Positions 1 through 10,011 of a stretch of DNA of 64,000 bases are shown one piece after another. Position numbers and translations under genes: made by a program. Source of the stretch: Paracyclopina nana (lineage: Eukaryota > Arthropoda > Copepoda > Cyclopoida > Cyclopettidae); NCBI GenBank assembly GCA_019096065.1, contig JAGUCH010000001.1, positions 682,001 to 746,000 of the forward strand. Direction: 5' to 3'. Under the pieces are notes generated by a model. That model was not told where the DNA came from. It saw only the letters and a list, made by a program, of their open reading frames with translations, and made no database searches. How positions within the stretch are numbered: the first letter of the stretch is position 1; every line of letters starts with the position of its first letter.

Positions 1-32
1 GATGTGCAGAATATTTCCTGATTAGCTCCTGC

Positions 33-40
33 TATAAAAA
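33..40 (+). promoter_or_regulatory. TATA box of the trypsin gene
   Basis: TATAAAAA lies 53 bp upstream of the first ATG (86). A start site about 30 bp downstream would leave a 5' UTR of roughly 20-25 nt, short but usual for secreted digestive-type proteases. Confidence 0.6.
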
Positions 41-85
41 GAGCTTTTGCCTTTGACTTTGCATAGTTTTCTCTTTTTTGAAAGC

Positions 86-1185
86 ATGAAGGTGAGAAAA
101 GTTTAAATCATTAACTCATTATTTTGGCTTAAAAAAGTTGAAAAATTAGGGAACTTGTGTGGTGGCTTTCACTCTCATTTTGCTGGCAGCTCCAAATTTG
201 GCATCTTATTCAAAATGCTACAGTAAGTGAAAAGCAAAAGCTTACTTAAATTTTTTTTCACTTTTCATTTAATTTTTAAATTAGGGAATGCAGCCAAAAT
301 TCCAAAATGGATGCCAAGGCCTATTAGAGGATTTAGAGTGACCAAAGGTGAACAAGCAGAATTTCCTTTGCCTTGGCAAGTTGGCCTGATAACTGAAGAA
401 TATGGAATTGGTTTGTTTTGTGGGGGAACCATTTTGAATGAAAACACAATTTTGACTGCAGCTCATTGCACTGAAGCTTTCAGTGGTGAGCTGGTCATTG
501 TAGCAGGAGTGAGAAATTGGTTGTCAGATGAGGATGGTCAAGTAAAAAACAAGATTTTTAGATAAAATCATAACTTTAATGCTTGCTTCCTATCCTTAGG
601 AATCATCAGTGGTGGAAGTGATTTATAACATTGAGGAACCACACAGATACCCTGTCAAATTCAACAATGACATAGCTCTTGTCAAAGTGTTCCCACCCTT
701 GAAATTTGGACCCAAAATTAAGCCTGCTTGCTTGCCCATGCCAGATTTCAAGCCTGAAAACACTAATGAACTGGCCATCACAAGTGGCTGGGGCCAAACC
801 ACCAATGAATCTGGTAATTAAAAAATGTGTATATTTCAGCAAAATGAATAAGTATGACACTATTTTCATAGGATCTGGGTCGGATGTGCTTCAATACACT
901 TGGGTTCCACTCCTGACCAATGAGGAATGCAAGAGAACTGAAATCGAAGCGCACGCATACACCACAATCACTGATTCCATGATTTGTGCTGGAGATGTTA
1001 AGCATGGTGGCAAAGACAGCTGTACAGGTGATTCTGGTGGACCTTTGGTTGTCCCTGATGAACATGGTAATGCTGTCATCTATGGCATTGTCAGTTTTGG
1101 CTTTGCTTGTGGAATGCCCAAAAATCCTGGAGTTTACACCAGTGTCTCCCACTTTGTCAATTGGATTGAAAAACACCTTTACTAA
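86..1185 (+). CDS. trypsin-like serine protease (S1 family), secreted zymogen
   Basis: Five-exon model: 86-91, 150-222, 285-541, 600-813, 872-1185, all joins GT-AG and in phase, giving 287 aa. The first two exons encode a signal peptide (core VVAFTLILLAAP). The mature domain probably starts after Arg44 (RGFR|VTKGEQAEFP), a non-canonical version of the usual R|IVGG activation site. The catalytic triad is complete: His87 in TAAHC, Asp136 in NNDIAL and Ser238 in GDSGGP. Asp232, six residues before the serine (KDSCTGDSGG), is the S1-pocket aspartate that gives trypsin specificity (cleavage after Lys/Arg). The GWGQTT and NPGVYT motifs are also present. A polyadenylation signal AATAAA lies at about 1202, just after the stop. 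Likely an extracellular digestive or immune protease; the substrate cannot be read from the sequence. Confidence 0.92.
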
Positions 1186-1572
1186 CTTGAATTGAACGTC
1201 AAATAAAGATCCTATTTCAAGCAAGTCTTTAAATCACAGATGTATGTACTCAAAAAAAATAATAATAATAATTACAATTATAAAGTTTTACAAAAACAAA
1301 ATCCTTTATTTTAATAAATTGATAGATCTATGAAATGAATAATTCCTGAAGTTGACGTAAAGTCAGGGAATTAACTTTGATCATCGCCAAATTGAATGCT
1401 GACGTGGTGAACATAATTGAATTATCATTATTCAATTCTGGTTAGTTTTACATTGCAAAGTGAAAAAAGCCATATATGAAAATTTAATTACTTTTGCCTC
1501 TGCACCTTATGCCCTCTATCCAAATGTACGTCAATTCAAATAACCTGTTAAATTGAATTGAAAAAAAAACAT

Positions 1573-1731
1573 GTCACAGCTGCTGGACATTTGGTTATCC
1601 CAGACAAAAATGGCAAAGCTGCCATCTGTGCTGATGTCAGTTTTGGCTATGCTTGTGGAAAGCCCAACAATCCTGGAGTTTACACCAGTGTCTCCCACTT
1701 TGTCAATTGGATTGAAAAACACCTTAACTAA
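1573..1731 (+). pseudogene. broken copy of the trypsin 3' exon
   Basis: Reading frame 1585-1731 reproduces the last third of the trypsin next door (VSFGYACGKPNNPGVYTSVS, then HFVNWIEKHLN and stop), including the 3' UTR with an AATAAA at about 1746. Homology begins after the catalytic serine: the GDSG motif is replaced by unrelated sequence and an A-run at 1561-1569. There is no exon with His or Asp between 1210 and 1573. It is a truncated duplicate, not a working protease. Confidence 0.85.
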
Positions 1732-1739
1732 CTTCAATT

Positions 1740-2740
1740 GTATTCCAAATAAAAGTCCTATAATAAGCAATTCTCAAATCTCTAGCGTACGTTGACTGAC
1801 TCAATAAAACGATTATGGTCCGTAGTATTGGATTATCAAGATTTACCATAAGTCTACTGAAATTGAGGCTTAGAAGATTTCATTAGTTTTTCATCTGAAT
1901 TTGTTGCCAAGATGAGGAATGAATACCTTAAGAATGAATTCTAAGTGAACATAATTGAAAAAGGAGATTGTGGATAGCATGGTGAAAGTCACAGAAGCAA
2001 GTAATGGTATTTTGTAATTAGGCTTATGAAGTATACCCAAATGTACTGCAATTTACAAAACAAACAAACAAGTTGGTTAATTAGATTCAAAACACCCACA
2101 TATTCTATGAATCATTCCAAGCTTCAAAACATACAAAAAGCACAAAAACACTTAAAAATTGGATTTAAAAAAATACACAATAGAGCCCAAAAGTTTGAGG
2201 CATAAGCAGACATTTGAAAGAGAAACTTAGTGGAAAGTTTTGGCAATATCTTTTAAGCACTTTTTTCACCTTTTTTCTGCTTTTTTACAGACTCTGAACA
2301 TAACATATTTCTCATCTTAGGAATTTCCTATTGAAAAATTGGCATTCTAGTGAATCAAATTAGTGAATTAACGCTTGTACACCAACGGTTCAGCACACCA
2401 ATAAGTGAAACCAATGACAGCCAGAAAAATCTGGAAAAATCCAGAGGAAAATTAAATTAGCCTTTAGAAAAAAGCCGTCAAAACTGAATGCATCATTGCA
2501 ATTTGCAAATGTCTCAATTGAAAAGCTTTTTAAAATAGAAACACTGAACTGGCTTTTTAGCCATTCCTTTTTTTTTGTGGTGGTCTTGAAATATTTCTTT
2601 TTTCCGGGGAGCATGCAAAATGTAAACATTAGGGGGGCCAATCTAGATGACAAATCTCTTGTAGTTGCTGGGCTATTTTGGCGCACAAAAAAAGACTTGC
2701 AAGAGCTGCTGCAGTAACAAATAAGAAGTACAATAATACT
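1740..2740. other. about 1 kb without a recognisable gene
   Basis: AT-rich sequence between the protease fragment and the ORC3 exon. I read all frames for the missing C-terminal ORC3 exons and found no convincing match. Several open frames here show no family resemblance. Confidence 0.5.
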
Positions 2741-5700
2741 TACGTAAGATTTGCAATTAGATCTTGTAGCATTTGAGATGAGAATCCCTCGAAATCCTCC
2801 AGGATTATGATGAGAGGCTTTTTTGCACACCTGTAGTATTGGCTGTTGTACCATGAGGCAAAATTAGGCAGGGTAGCAACAAATTTTGAGGTATTTCGCG
2901 CAACTTCCTCAGTATCCGAGTCATCTTCATTAATTTCATCCATACTGGCATTTCCTCCCTGAAAACGAAAAAAATGACAATGCAATTGGCTTTTGAGAAA
3001 CTTTTGAATTTCACACAAAATATTATTTTTTATTTAAATATTACATGTTTTGGCACCAAAGAAAGGTGTGCCAATACAAACAATTGAAAGATACTTGGTT
3101 TTACAGTTTTTTTTTATTTTCTGTTGACTTGATAATCAAAAGTTTCTTACTAATTCGCTAATTAGCAAAAAATGTTTATTTGGCATTGATTTACTCTAAT
3201 TTTTTTTTTTAATTGTGGCCAAAAAAATTCTAGAAAAGTTTATAAAATGAACAGAAAAGTATCATTAAATTATTAATTTCATATAATGTAAATATTAATA
3301 AAATTCACATTAAATTAAATTAATAAAATTAATTTTTACTTTAAAAAAGTGGTTGCTTAAGAAATCAATTTTTGATGTACAACAAGTGCAAAAAAAACAT
3401 GAGATAATTGGCATCAGCTCAATTTTTTGCAAAGAAATACAAAGGACTATCACAAGAGATGATCAATTTTCTGGCTAATAAGTTAGTCTCAGTAATAAGT
3501 ACCTAGTATGTACTATGCTATGTAATAAAAGGACAATTCATCAATCCTGTTGCTTGTGCACAGAGTATTTTCATCGCTTAGTAAAATCATAGAGTACAAC
3601 TGGAACACTGAAATGTGAACTAGTTGTTTCCTACAGAATCATTGCAGAAAAATTATCAGCTTATTAGTAATTATTAGTAATTAGCCCTCCACATTTCGCT
3701 GTGACCTATGTCGCTCCCCCATTTGACACAGGAAACTGCACCAGGATATCGACCAGGAAGTAAATTGTAATCCAGAAAAAGATAGAAAAAATGTTTGCCA
3801 CTTATGGGGTTTGAACCAGGGTCAGACTGTATGGGAATCTGACACTCAGTCACTGAGCCATCTTTACATCACACAAAGAGTTCAACTTTTGAGCATTTTA
3901 ATTCAAAGAAAATGTTGAGTAACATTTTGGGATTGGGAAAACGGGGAAACTTACTAATCACTATTGTACTGACACACTAATCCCGAATTTTTATCACTAC
4001 TGTACTGACATACCAACAGCTACACTTTATGAACAGTCTTACTAAGAACTACTGAACTGACACACTTACCGCTACACTCTTTGAACAAGTAGCATTTTGA
4101 CATACTCACTAGCCACTACACTTTTTGAACATGTAGATTAGTAACTACTAGTCGGACACTAACATTGTACAATAAATCAAAAAGCCAAAGCAAAAAAAAA
4201 ACTCCCTATTCTTAAAAGTATTACCTGAAAAGCCTAACCTTTTAAAAAGCGTTCCTTTATAAGCCTAACTTACAAATCACAATTTCAAAAGCCAAACATT
4301 GAAAGCCTAGCCTGAATTACCTAACCTTAAATATGTCATACTTTGAAAGCTCTAGTGGAAAAGCCTAACTTTAAAAACATAAACTCACAAGCCAAACCTT
4401 AACTACTTAAGGGCCACTGACTGGCTCCCTTGAAGAATCCATTCAGTAGACCCGAGAGCTTTCCGAAAATGTTATGGGCCATTTGGAAGGTCTACCCCTA
4501 GGTAGTAACTGTACCAAAGGGTTTTGCCCTCGGGCCCCTGGGAGGGGAGATATGGGCCCTCAAAGTTTGGGGAAATTCTTATGTAGTAAAACTTTGGACC
4601 CCTCTCACTGCCATATGAATCAACTTTTATCTACCCATTTTTTGTGCATTGTTAGGCCCCCTATGGGTGTCTCAGAGAATGGACTAAAAGTTGTTGTCCT
4701 TCATGCCCACTGTGCTCTAGCGGCTGAAATGTGTTTTTTAGGGGGTAACTTTGGAGCAAAATTGAGCAACCTTCCCCCGGTGGAATTTTTTTCTTTTTTT
4801 GCACAGAGTCAGCCAAAGATAAGTACTTTCAAATAAAAAAATAAAAAAAATTACTGTAAAACTACCCTAACAATTGGTTCAATAATATAATGACAAAAAT
4901 AAAAGTTGCTCATCACATACCAAATTTATAATAAAATTTCAATTTCAGTTCATTTTTTGCATGTTCATTTAATGAAATCAAAACTTAATGACTATTTACT
5001 CAATATTTTCAAAAAACTAAAAATTATTTATTAAGGAAGTGCCCCAAAACGCCGCCAAAATAAAAAATGACAGAAATAAATATTGTTCATTTGTCCCTAT
5101 AATTATAATAAAATTTCATTTTTAGCTCTTATATTCAAAGTCTGTTTAACAAAGTTATTAGGGCCAAAATGGGCTAACTTTGACAGACAATATCTGCCCT
5201 CAAACAAAAAAGTGTATTTTTTTTATTTTTTTATTTGAAAGTACTTATCTTTGGCTGACTCTGTGCAAAAAAAGAAAAAAATTCCACCGGGGGAAGGTTG
5301 CTCAATTTTGCTCCAAAGTTACCCCCTAAAAAACACATTTCAGCCGCTAGAGCACAGTGGGCATGAAGGACAACAACTTTTAGTCCATTCTCTGAGACAC
5401 CCATAGGGGGCCTAACAATGCACAAAAAATGGGTAGATAAAAGTTGATTCATATGGCAGTGAGAGGGGTCCAAAGTTTTACTACATAAGAATTTCCCCAA
5501 ACTTTGAGGGCCCATATCTCCCCTCCCAGGGGCCCGAGGGCAAAACCCTTTGGTACAGTTACTACCTAGGGGTAGACCTTCCAAATGGCCCATAACATTT
5601 TCGGAAAGCTCTCGGGTCTACTGAATGGATTCTTCAAGGGAGCCAGTCAGTGGCCCTTAACCTTTAACCTTTAACATGTCTTACCTAAAAAGCTTTACTG

Positions 5701-7335
5701 TAAAAGCTAAATCTTGGAAGCCAAACCTTGAAAGTCTAGCCTTAAAAGCTAAATCTTGGAAGCCTAACCTTGACAGCCTAACCATAAAAGCTTTACCTTT
5801 AAAATCCCCCAAACTTAAATGCCTGCCTTGAAAGATCTTTTATAAGTCTCATGTTGTTGATATAATTTGTAGTGAACTGATGGATTCCCTGATAAAGTAT
5901 GGGAGTAATTTAAGTTTAAACCTCAATGTGTCATGAATAATATACCATTGTCTAATCTAAGTACTCTTAATGTGACAGGAGTAGTGACTAATGTGTCAGT
6001 GGTAGTGTAGTGCTTAGTATGTCAGTACAAAATGAGTATATTTAATTAAGTATTGGTTAGTACGTCATTACATGGACAGTAGTTCTTAGTGTGTCAGTAG
6101 TGTAGTGCTTATAATATATGTTCAAAAACAGTAGTGACTAATGCGTAGCGGTTAAAACAGTAGCGTTTAGTAGTGGCACCCAGGAAAACTAGTTTCTTTG
6201 AACAAAACTAGTTTCTTTGAACAAAACTAGTTTTTTTAAACAAAACTAGTTTCTTTAAACAAAACAAAACTAGTTTCTTTAAACAAAACAAAACTAGTTT
6301 CTTTAAACAAAACTAGTTTCATTAAACAAAACTAGTTTCTTTAAACAAAGCTAGTTTCTTTAAACAAAAAAAGTTTCTTTAAACAAAACTAGTTCCTTTA
6401 AACAAAACTAGTTCCTTTAAACAAAACTAGTTTCTTTAAACAAAACTAGTTTCTTTAATCAAAACTAGTTTTTTAAATCAAACTAGTTTTTTAAATCAAA
6501 CTAGTTTTTTTTAAATCAAACTAGTGTCTTTCAACATAACTAGTTTTTTTATCAAACTAGCTTTTTATTACTTCTTAGTTTTTTCCAATTAGAAATACTA
6601 ACAATTTACAAAAATATTTATTACTTTAAAAATTACTTTTAGCAAACAAAAACACTTTCAAAACAAAAAGAACATTTTCAAATGAAAAAACCCCACTTTC
6701 AGTTAAAATATGACACTTACAAATAACAAAAACCTGCTACTTTCAAATTTAAGAAAATACTTTAGTTCCTAAAAGTCACCTTGTACAATTGGAGGACCAG
6801 TTTTTTCACCAGAATCTTGAGTGAGGAGCAATCAGATGACCTGAGCATGGCCACGTGGTCCGACACGAATTTTCTCAGCCCTTTACTCAGCAGCTTGAAC
6901 AAGTCATCGTGATCCGGCAAATTGACACCAGCCACAAAAGCGCACGTGGGCAAGGTCTCATTGGCAGCATTTGGAGTTGCCTTGAGGCAGAATTCAATCA
7001 CGTTTTGCAGAACTGCATCAAAGACGGATTTTTGCAGCTCCTTCATTTTGGCCGAAATTGCGTCCCACGTGGTCTCATAGAGCCTCTGTCTCATTAGGCC
7101 ATTGGGACTGGTACCAAAAATGGCATTTGCATTAGTGCCTTTCTTTTTGGCTTTTTTCCCAGTTTTGGCCACTTTTGCCTTTTTGCTCGGGGATTTCGGC
7201 GCCAATTCTCCATTTTGACGCTTTGTTCCCCTCCGGAAAGCGAAAACGCCCTAAAAGAAGATCGGAAGTGAATGAAAAGCATTATATAATAAATGTCTCA
7301 TTTGAGACCAGAGCTTTCTAAGCACTTACAGTCAT
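2740..7335 (-). CDS. ORC3: origin recognition complex subunit 3, N-terminal part only
   Basis: Minus-strand exons 7335-7330 (ATG ACT then GTAAGT), 7250-6780 and 2958-2744 join in phase 0. The protein starts MTGVFAFRRGTKRQ, then a lysine-rich stretch, then residues typical of ORC3: YETTWDAISAKMKELQK, a CAFVAGVNLPDHD segment matching the vertebrate ALVLGVNVTDHD region, and in exon 3 FASWYNSQYY followed by KKPLIIILEDFEGFSSQM. ORC3 is part of the hexameric complex that marks replication origins. Only about 231 residues are visible against roughly 700 for the family. The exon 3 donor (GTAAGT at 2743) is good, but the downstream 2743-1740 shows no further ORC3 sequence; reading past the donor ends at TAA 2742-2740. 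Either the remaining exons were lost or moved, or they are too diverged for me to see. The intron 6779-2959 is 3.8 kb and full of repeats. Confidence 0.8.
3795..3866 (-). repeat. tRNA-derived (SINE-like) sequence
   Basis: On the minus strand the sequence has an A-box-like TGGCTCAGTGA (plus 3850-3860) and, about 35 nt further on, a B-box GGTTCAAACCC (plus 3807-3817), the spacing of an internal Pol III promoter. The cloverleaf is not convincing as a functional tRNA (no clear acceptor stem), so a tRNA pseudogene or the head of a SINE inside the ORC3 intron is the better reading. Confidence 0.55.
3950..6180. repeat. degenerate repeat field around the palindrome
   Basis: From 3950 to 4200 a loose repeat of the type CTACTGTACTGACACACTAA recurs. 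From about 5960 to 6180 the same motif appears on the opposite strand (AGTGTGTCAGTA and TAGTGACTAATG). Between them, 4200-4400 and 5660-5840 carry a second repeat (AAGCCTAACCTTGAAAGCC) in the same orientation. The TTAA palindrome interrupts this second repeat. Confidence 0.5.
4407..5660. mobile_element. perfect long inverted repeat bounded by TTAA (MITE/foldback type)
   Basis: The left arm 4407-4851 and right arm 5216-5660 are each 445 bp and read as reverse complements of each other, at least across the stretch that encodes the same 120-residue frame in both. The arms are separated by a 364-bp AT-rich loop. Each outer end is TTAA followed inward by GGGCCACTGACTGGC. TTAA ends suggest insertion by a piggyBac-type or other TTAA-targeting transposase, but no transposase is encoded, so this would be non-autonomous. 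It lies in the ORC3 intron. Confidence 0.7.
6178..6560. repeat. tandem array with AAACTAGTTT core
   Basis: About 20 copies of a roughly 19-20 bp unit, consensus AACAAAACTAGTTTCTTTAA. The core AAACTAGTTT is its own reverse complement, so every unit carries a small palindrome. Copies become more degenerate toward 6560. It is in the ORC3 intron. Confidence 0.85.
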
Positions 7336-8797
7336 AGCTATCTTGCCAAACAAAGATTAGCGTTACGTCATCAGAGATACAAAAGCCTTTTACAAAGAGT
7401 AATTGTCAGTACATTAGCTCATTTGAGTACATTTCTCCGCCTTGGATTATTCGACTGAGCTGATTTAAGAATTTACTATTTCTGCAGCTTTTTAATACGT
7501 TTAGAAAATTGTGGACAATTTTGATGTTTTTTGAGTAATAAGTAATTCACTAACACTAGTTTTTTTAACGCTACACTGAGAGAAACTCGCTCGGTTGAAG
7601 ATTTTAAAAAATGGCAAATATTTTGAGGAGCTTAAAAAATAATCAATTTAAAGAATTGCTGTAGAGGAAAGATTTGAAAGATATTATTATTGCTTCATAA
7701 AATGTGCCTTTTTTACAAGCTAAAATTACAAAGCTACGCTTTTATGAAAGTAGCGTCGTAATTCAAGAGACGTTCGACCTCCGCGCTCCGATTTGCTCCG
7801 CTCGATGTTATAAGATGTTACGCATAGCGGCAGAATGCAGCAGAGATAAACTTTCAGAAATCTAGCTGAAGAAAGCATAATTGATATATTGGTAGATTGC
7901 TCAATGAAGCAAATTGTTATCAGCCAAAAAAAGAGTACACCTTTAAAATAGCATTCATTCAGATTAGGATCAGATTTCAGCATAGCATATGTACCAATAA
8001 ATTAAATGTGAAAATGCCAGAATTTTTTTTAGAAGCAATTCTGAATTTTTCATAGCTCAAAATAGTGCAGTCAAAATGCTCAACATTTAGCTGTAGAAGT
8101 TACACTTGCTAAAAAAAAGTTCTCATAAAGAAGGACTTGTCCTTTTTGTAGGCTTCATATGTAATTGCAAAAAATGTATCTCAGGTTTTCTCATTAAAAG
8201 CACAAAGCTTCTCAAAATGCCAAGCTTTTTTGCAAGCAAGTTTTTCAAGTGCAATATTATGAAACTCGCAATTGTATTTTATCAACTCATTTTTTAGTTT
8301 GCAAACGGCTTTAGATAGATCTTCTTATGTGTATTATTAAATATCATTTGCTAAAATTGAGCTTTGCAAAACGTCACTCTTCAATTTGCTAAAAGAAATT
8401 GATGGAAATTTCCAAATCATATAAAAACTTCAGATTGATCTTGATTCTATGCTTGACGGAATTTTAAATACACAAAGTAGGATTTTTCCAGCCTTTTTTC
8501 AAGTTGAGAAAGCTGCATTTGTCTACCTAGAAAAGCCTTGTTTTTCAACAAAACAAGAAATGGCTTGAAATACAAGGCGAGAAAATCTCAGATTTGCATA
8601 AATCACTTTCGCAGCCTTTGACATTCGCAATACAATGTGTGCACTTTGTGCAAAAAGCCGGCTTTAAGATTTTTCTCTTTGTCAAAAGTCAAAAGGCCTC
8701 AATAGGAAAAGGAGGACGACTTTAGACTCGAAAAGCTTCAAATGTCAAAAATAACGACATTTAGCTTTATCATTAATTGTTCTAGTTATTAATTTAC
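7336..8797. other. intergenic stretch without a supported gene
   Basis: AT-rich. Short open frames at 7726-7983 (minus) and 8106-8297 (plus) have no domain or splice context. It probably includes the ORC3 promoter next to 7335 and may hold intron sequence of the minus-strand gene that starts at 8860. Confidence 0.4.
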
Positions 8798-8860
8798 CTT
8801 TGAAATCGAGTCTGTATGTGAGGCGAGGCCGCTAAGTCCAGTTTCTTCAACGTCTTCCAT
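8798..8860 (-). CDS. possible first coding exon of an unidentified minus-strand gene
   Basis: ATG at 8860-8858 opens 21 codons rich in acidic and Ser/Gly residues (MEDVEETGLSGLASH...) that end exactly at AAG|GTAAAT, a usable donor in phase 0. It sits head-to-head with RpS8, whose leader begins about 480 bp away, so a shared promoter region is plausible. I cannot find the next exon or name the family. Confidence 0.35.
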
Positions 8861-9335
8861 TTTATCCCCGAGCGATTTGACGGAAAATTCTTAACTTTTT
8901 TATTCCCTTTAGCGGGAACTTTCAATGTTATGATTCGCACGGGGCGACCCGAAAAAGACAAAAATCACCAGAAAAATATATTAACGGTTAATTTTCTCAA
9001 GTTTAAGTTTTGATTTGAAGCAATGTTTCATTTTTATATTTTTTGAGTAAAAAATATTACAATTTTTTCGTGTCGCCCTTTTGACGTTTGTTTTCAAATG
9101 ACTATTATTTTTAGCGTGAGTGCCCTCTTTCATTTAACAAACAAAAATAATAGTTGAAAATAATTTTTAAAAAAAGCTAATGTCGATTTTTTTGCATTTA
9201 AAATACTTGCAAAAATTGTATTTCATTCTTGTTTTGCAGTTTTTAATGTTTTTCTCGAATATTTTGAGTATTTTTTGTAGGTGGCGCTGCTAAAAACGAC
9301 GAGTGTCGTCAGCTGAAAGTTGTTGATTTCCGGTT

Positions 9336-9380
9336 CTTCCTTTTTACCGTGGATTTCTATTTCTTCAGTACTCCATTGAG
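9336..9380 (+). promoter_or_regulatory. RpS8 5' TOP leader exon
   Basis: A pyrimidine run (CTTCCTTTTTACC) followed 30 nt later by a donor (CATTGAG|GTGAGAA) fits the non-coding first exon of a ribosomal-protein gene. Its 5' terminal oligopyrimidine tract would put translation under TOR control. The intron would run 9381-10003, ending in TTTTTTCAG eight bases before the RpS8 ATG. Confidence 0.55.
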
Positions 9381-9790
9381 GTGAGAATTCTTTCATTTTT
9401 CTTCTGAAAAGTCTTTTAAAGTGACAAAAGTGACGTGAAACGAATTTCTAACAGACTAGCGCACCTTGCCACCCATTTTGCCAACCGATGTTTGCGAATT
9501 TTCCGCGAAATCGTTCAACTTGCTCTTCGTCAAAACATAAAGTTGACCTTTTCCTTTCTTGAGAATTTCTCTCTAAAGAAAGACTGTCAATAGGTTAGAA
9601 AATACTATTTTACATCAAGCTGTTGTCACGTGTGATCTACTCACGTTCATTTCCATTTTAGAAACTCAAAGATCAGTGTGATATTTAGAGATTCTGTTCA
9701 AGCAAAACTTCATAACAACGAAATATGAAAGGAAAGATTTAGCTTTCCATATTCAGTGTTTCATACTTCACCTCACTCCTCTTTCACTTA

Positions 9791-9960
9791 GGCGTCCAAG
9801 TCGGGCGCTATTCGCCTCGGGTTACTTCCAGCAAAGTCATTTTCAACTTTGGCCGTCCAAATGCCGCCTTGGATTATTTCCAGCAAATAAATCTCATTTT
9901 TTAAGAATTTAGGTGTCCAAGTCGCTAAAAATATCCTCGGATTACTTCTAACAAAACATC
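9791..9960 (+). repeat. three related ~60-bp units in the RpS8 first intron
   Basis: Starting at about 9792, 9853 and 9912 the motif GGYGTCCAARTCG, then CCTCGGATTACTTCCAGCAAA, occurs three times with divergence. Two of the copies are preceded by acceptor-like CACTTAG or ATTTAG. Confidence 0.55.
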
Positions 9961-10011
9961 TATTAAGACTCTTTTTAATTTAAAATTAATGTTATTTTTT
10001 CAGGTTAAATC

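Noticed and set aside
2390..2854. 154-residue minus-strand frame as the missing ORC3 continuation
   Set aside because: It overlaps the real ORC3 exon in another frame and its residues show none of the expected ORC3 sequence.
3795..3866. Functional tRNA gene
   Set aside because: Promoter boxes are present but the acceptor stem and anticodon arm do not fold convincingly.
4474..5593. Two identical 120-residue frames on opposite strands
   Set aside because: They are the same sequence read from each arm of the inverted repeat. No domain, no splice context; explained by the repeat.
7726..7983. 85-residue minus-strand frame
   Set aside because: No conserved motif, no splice or promoter context.
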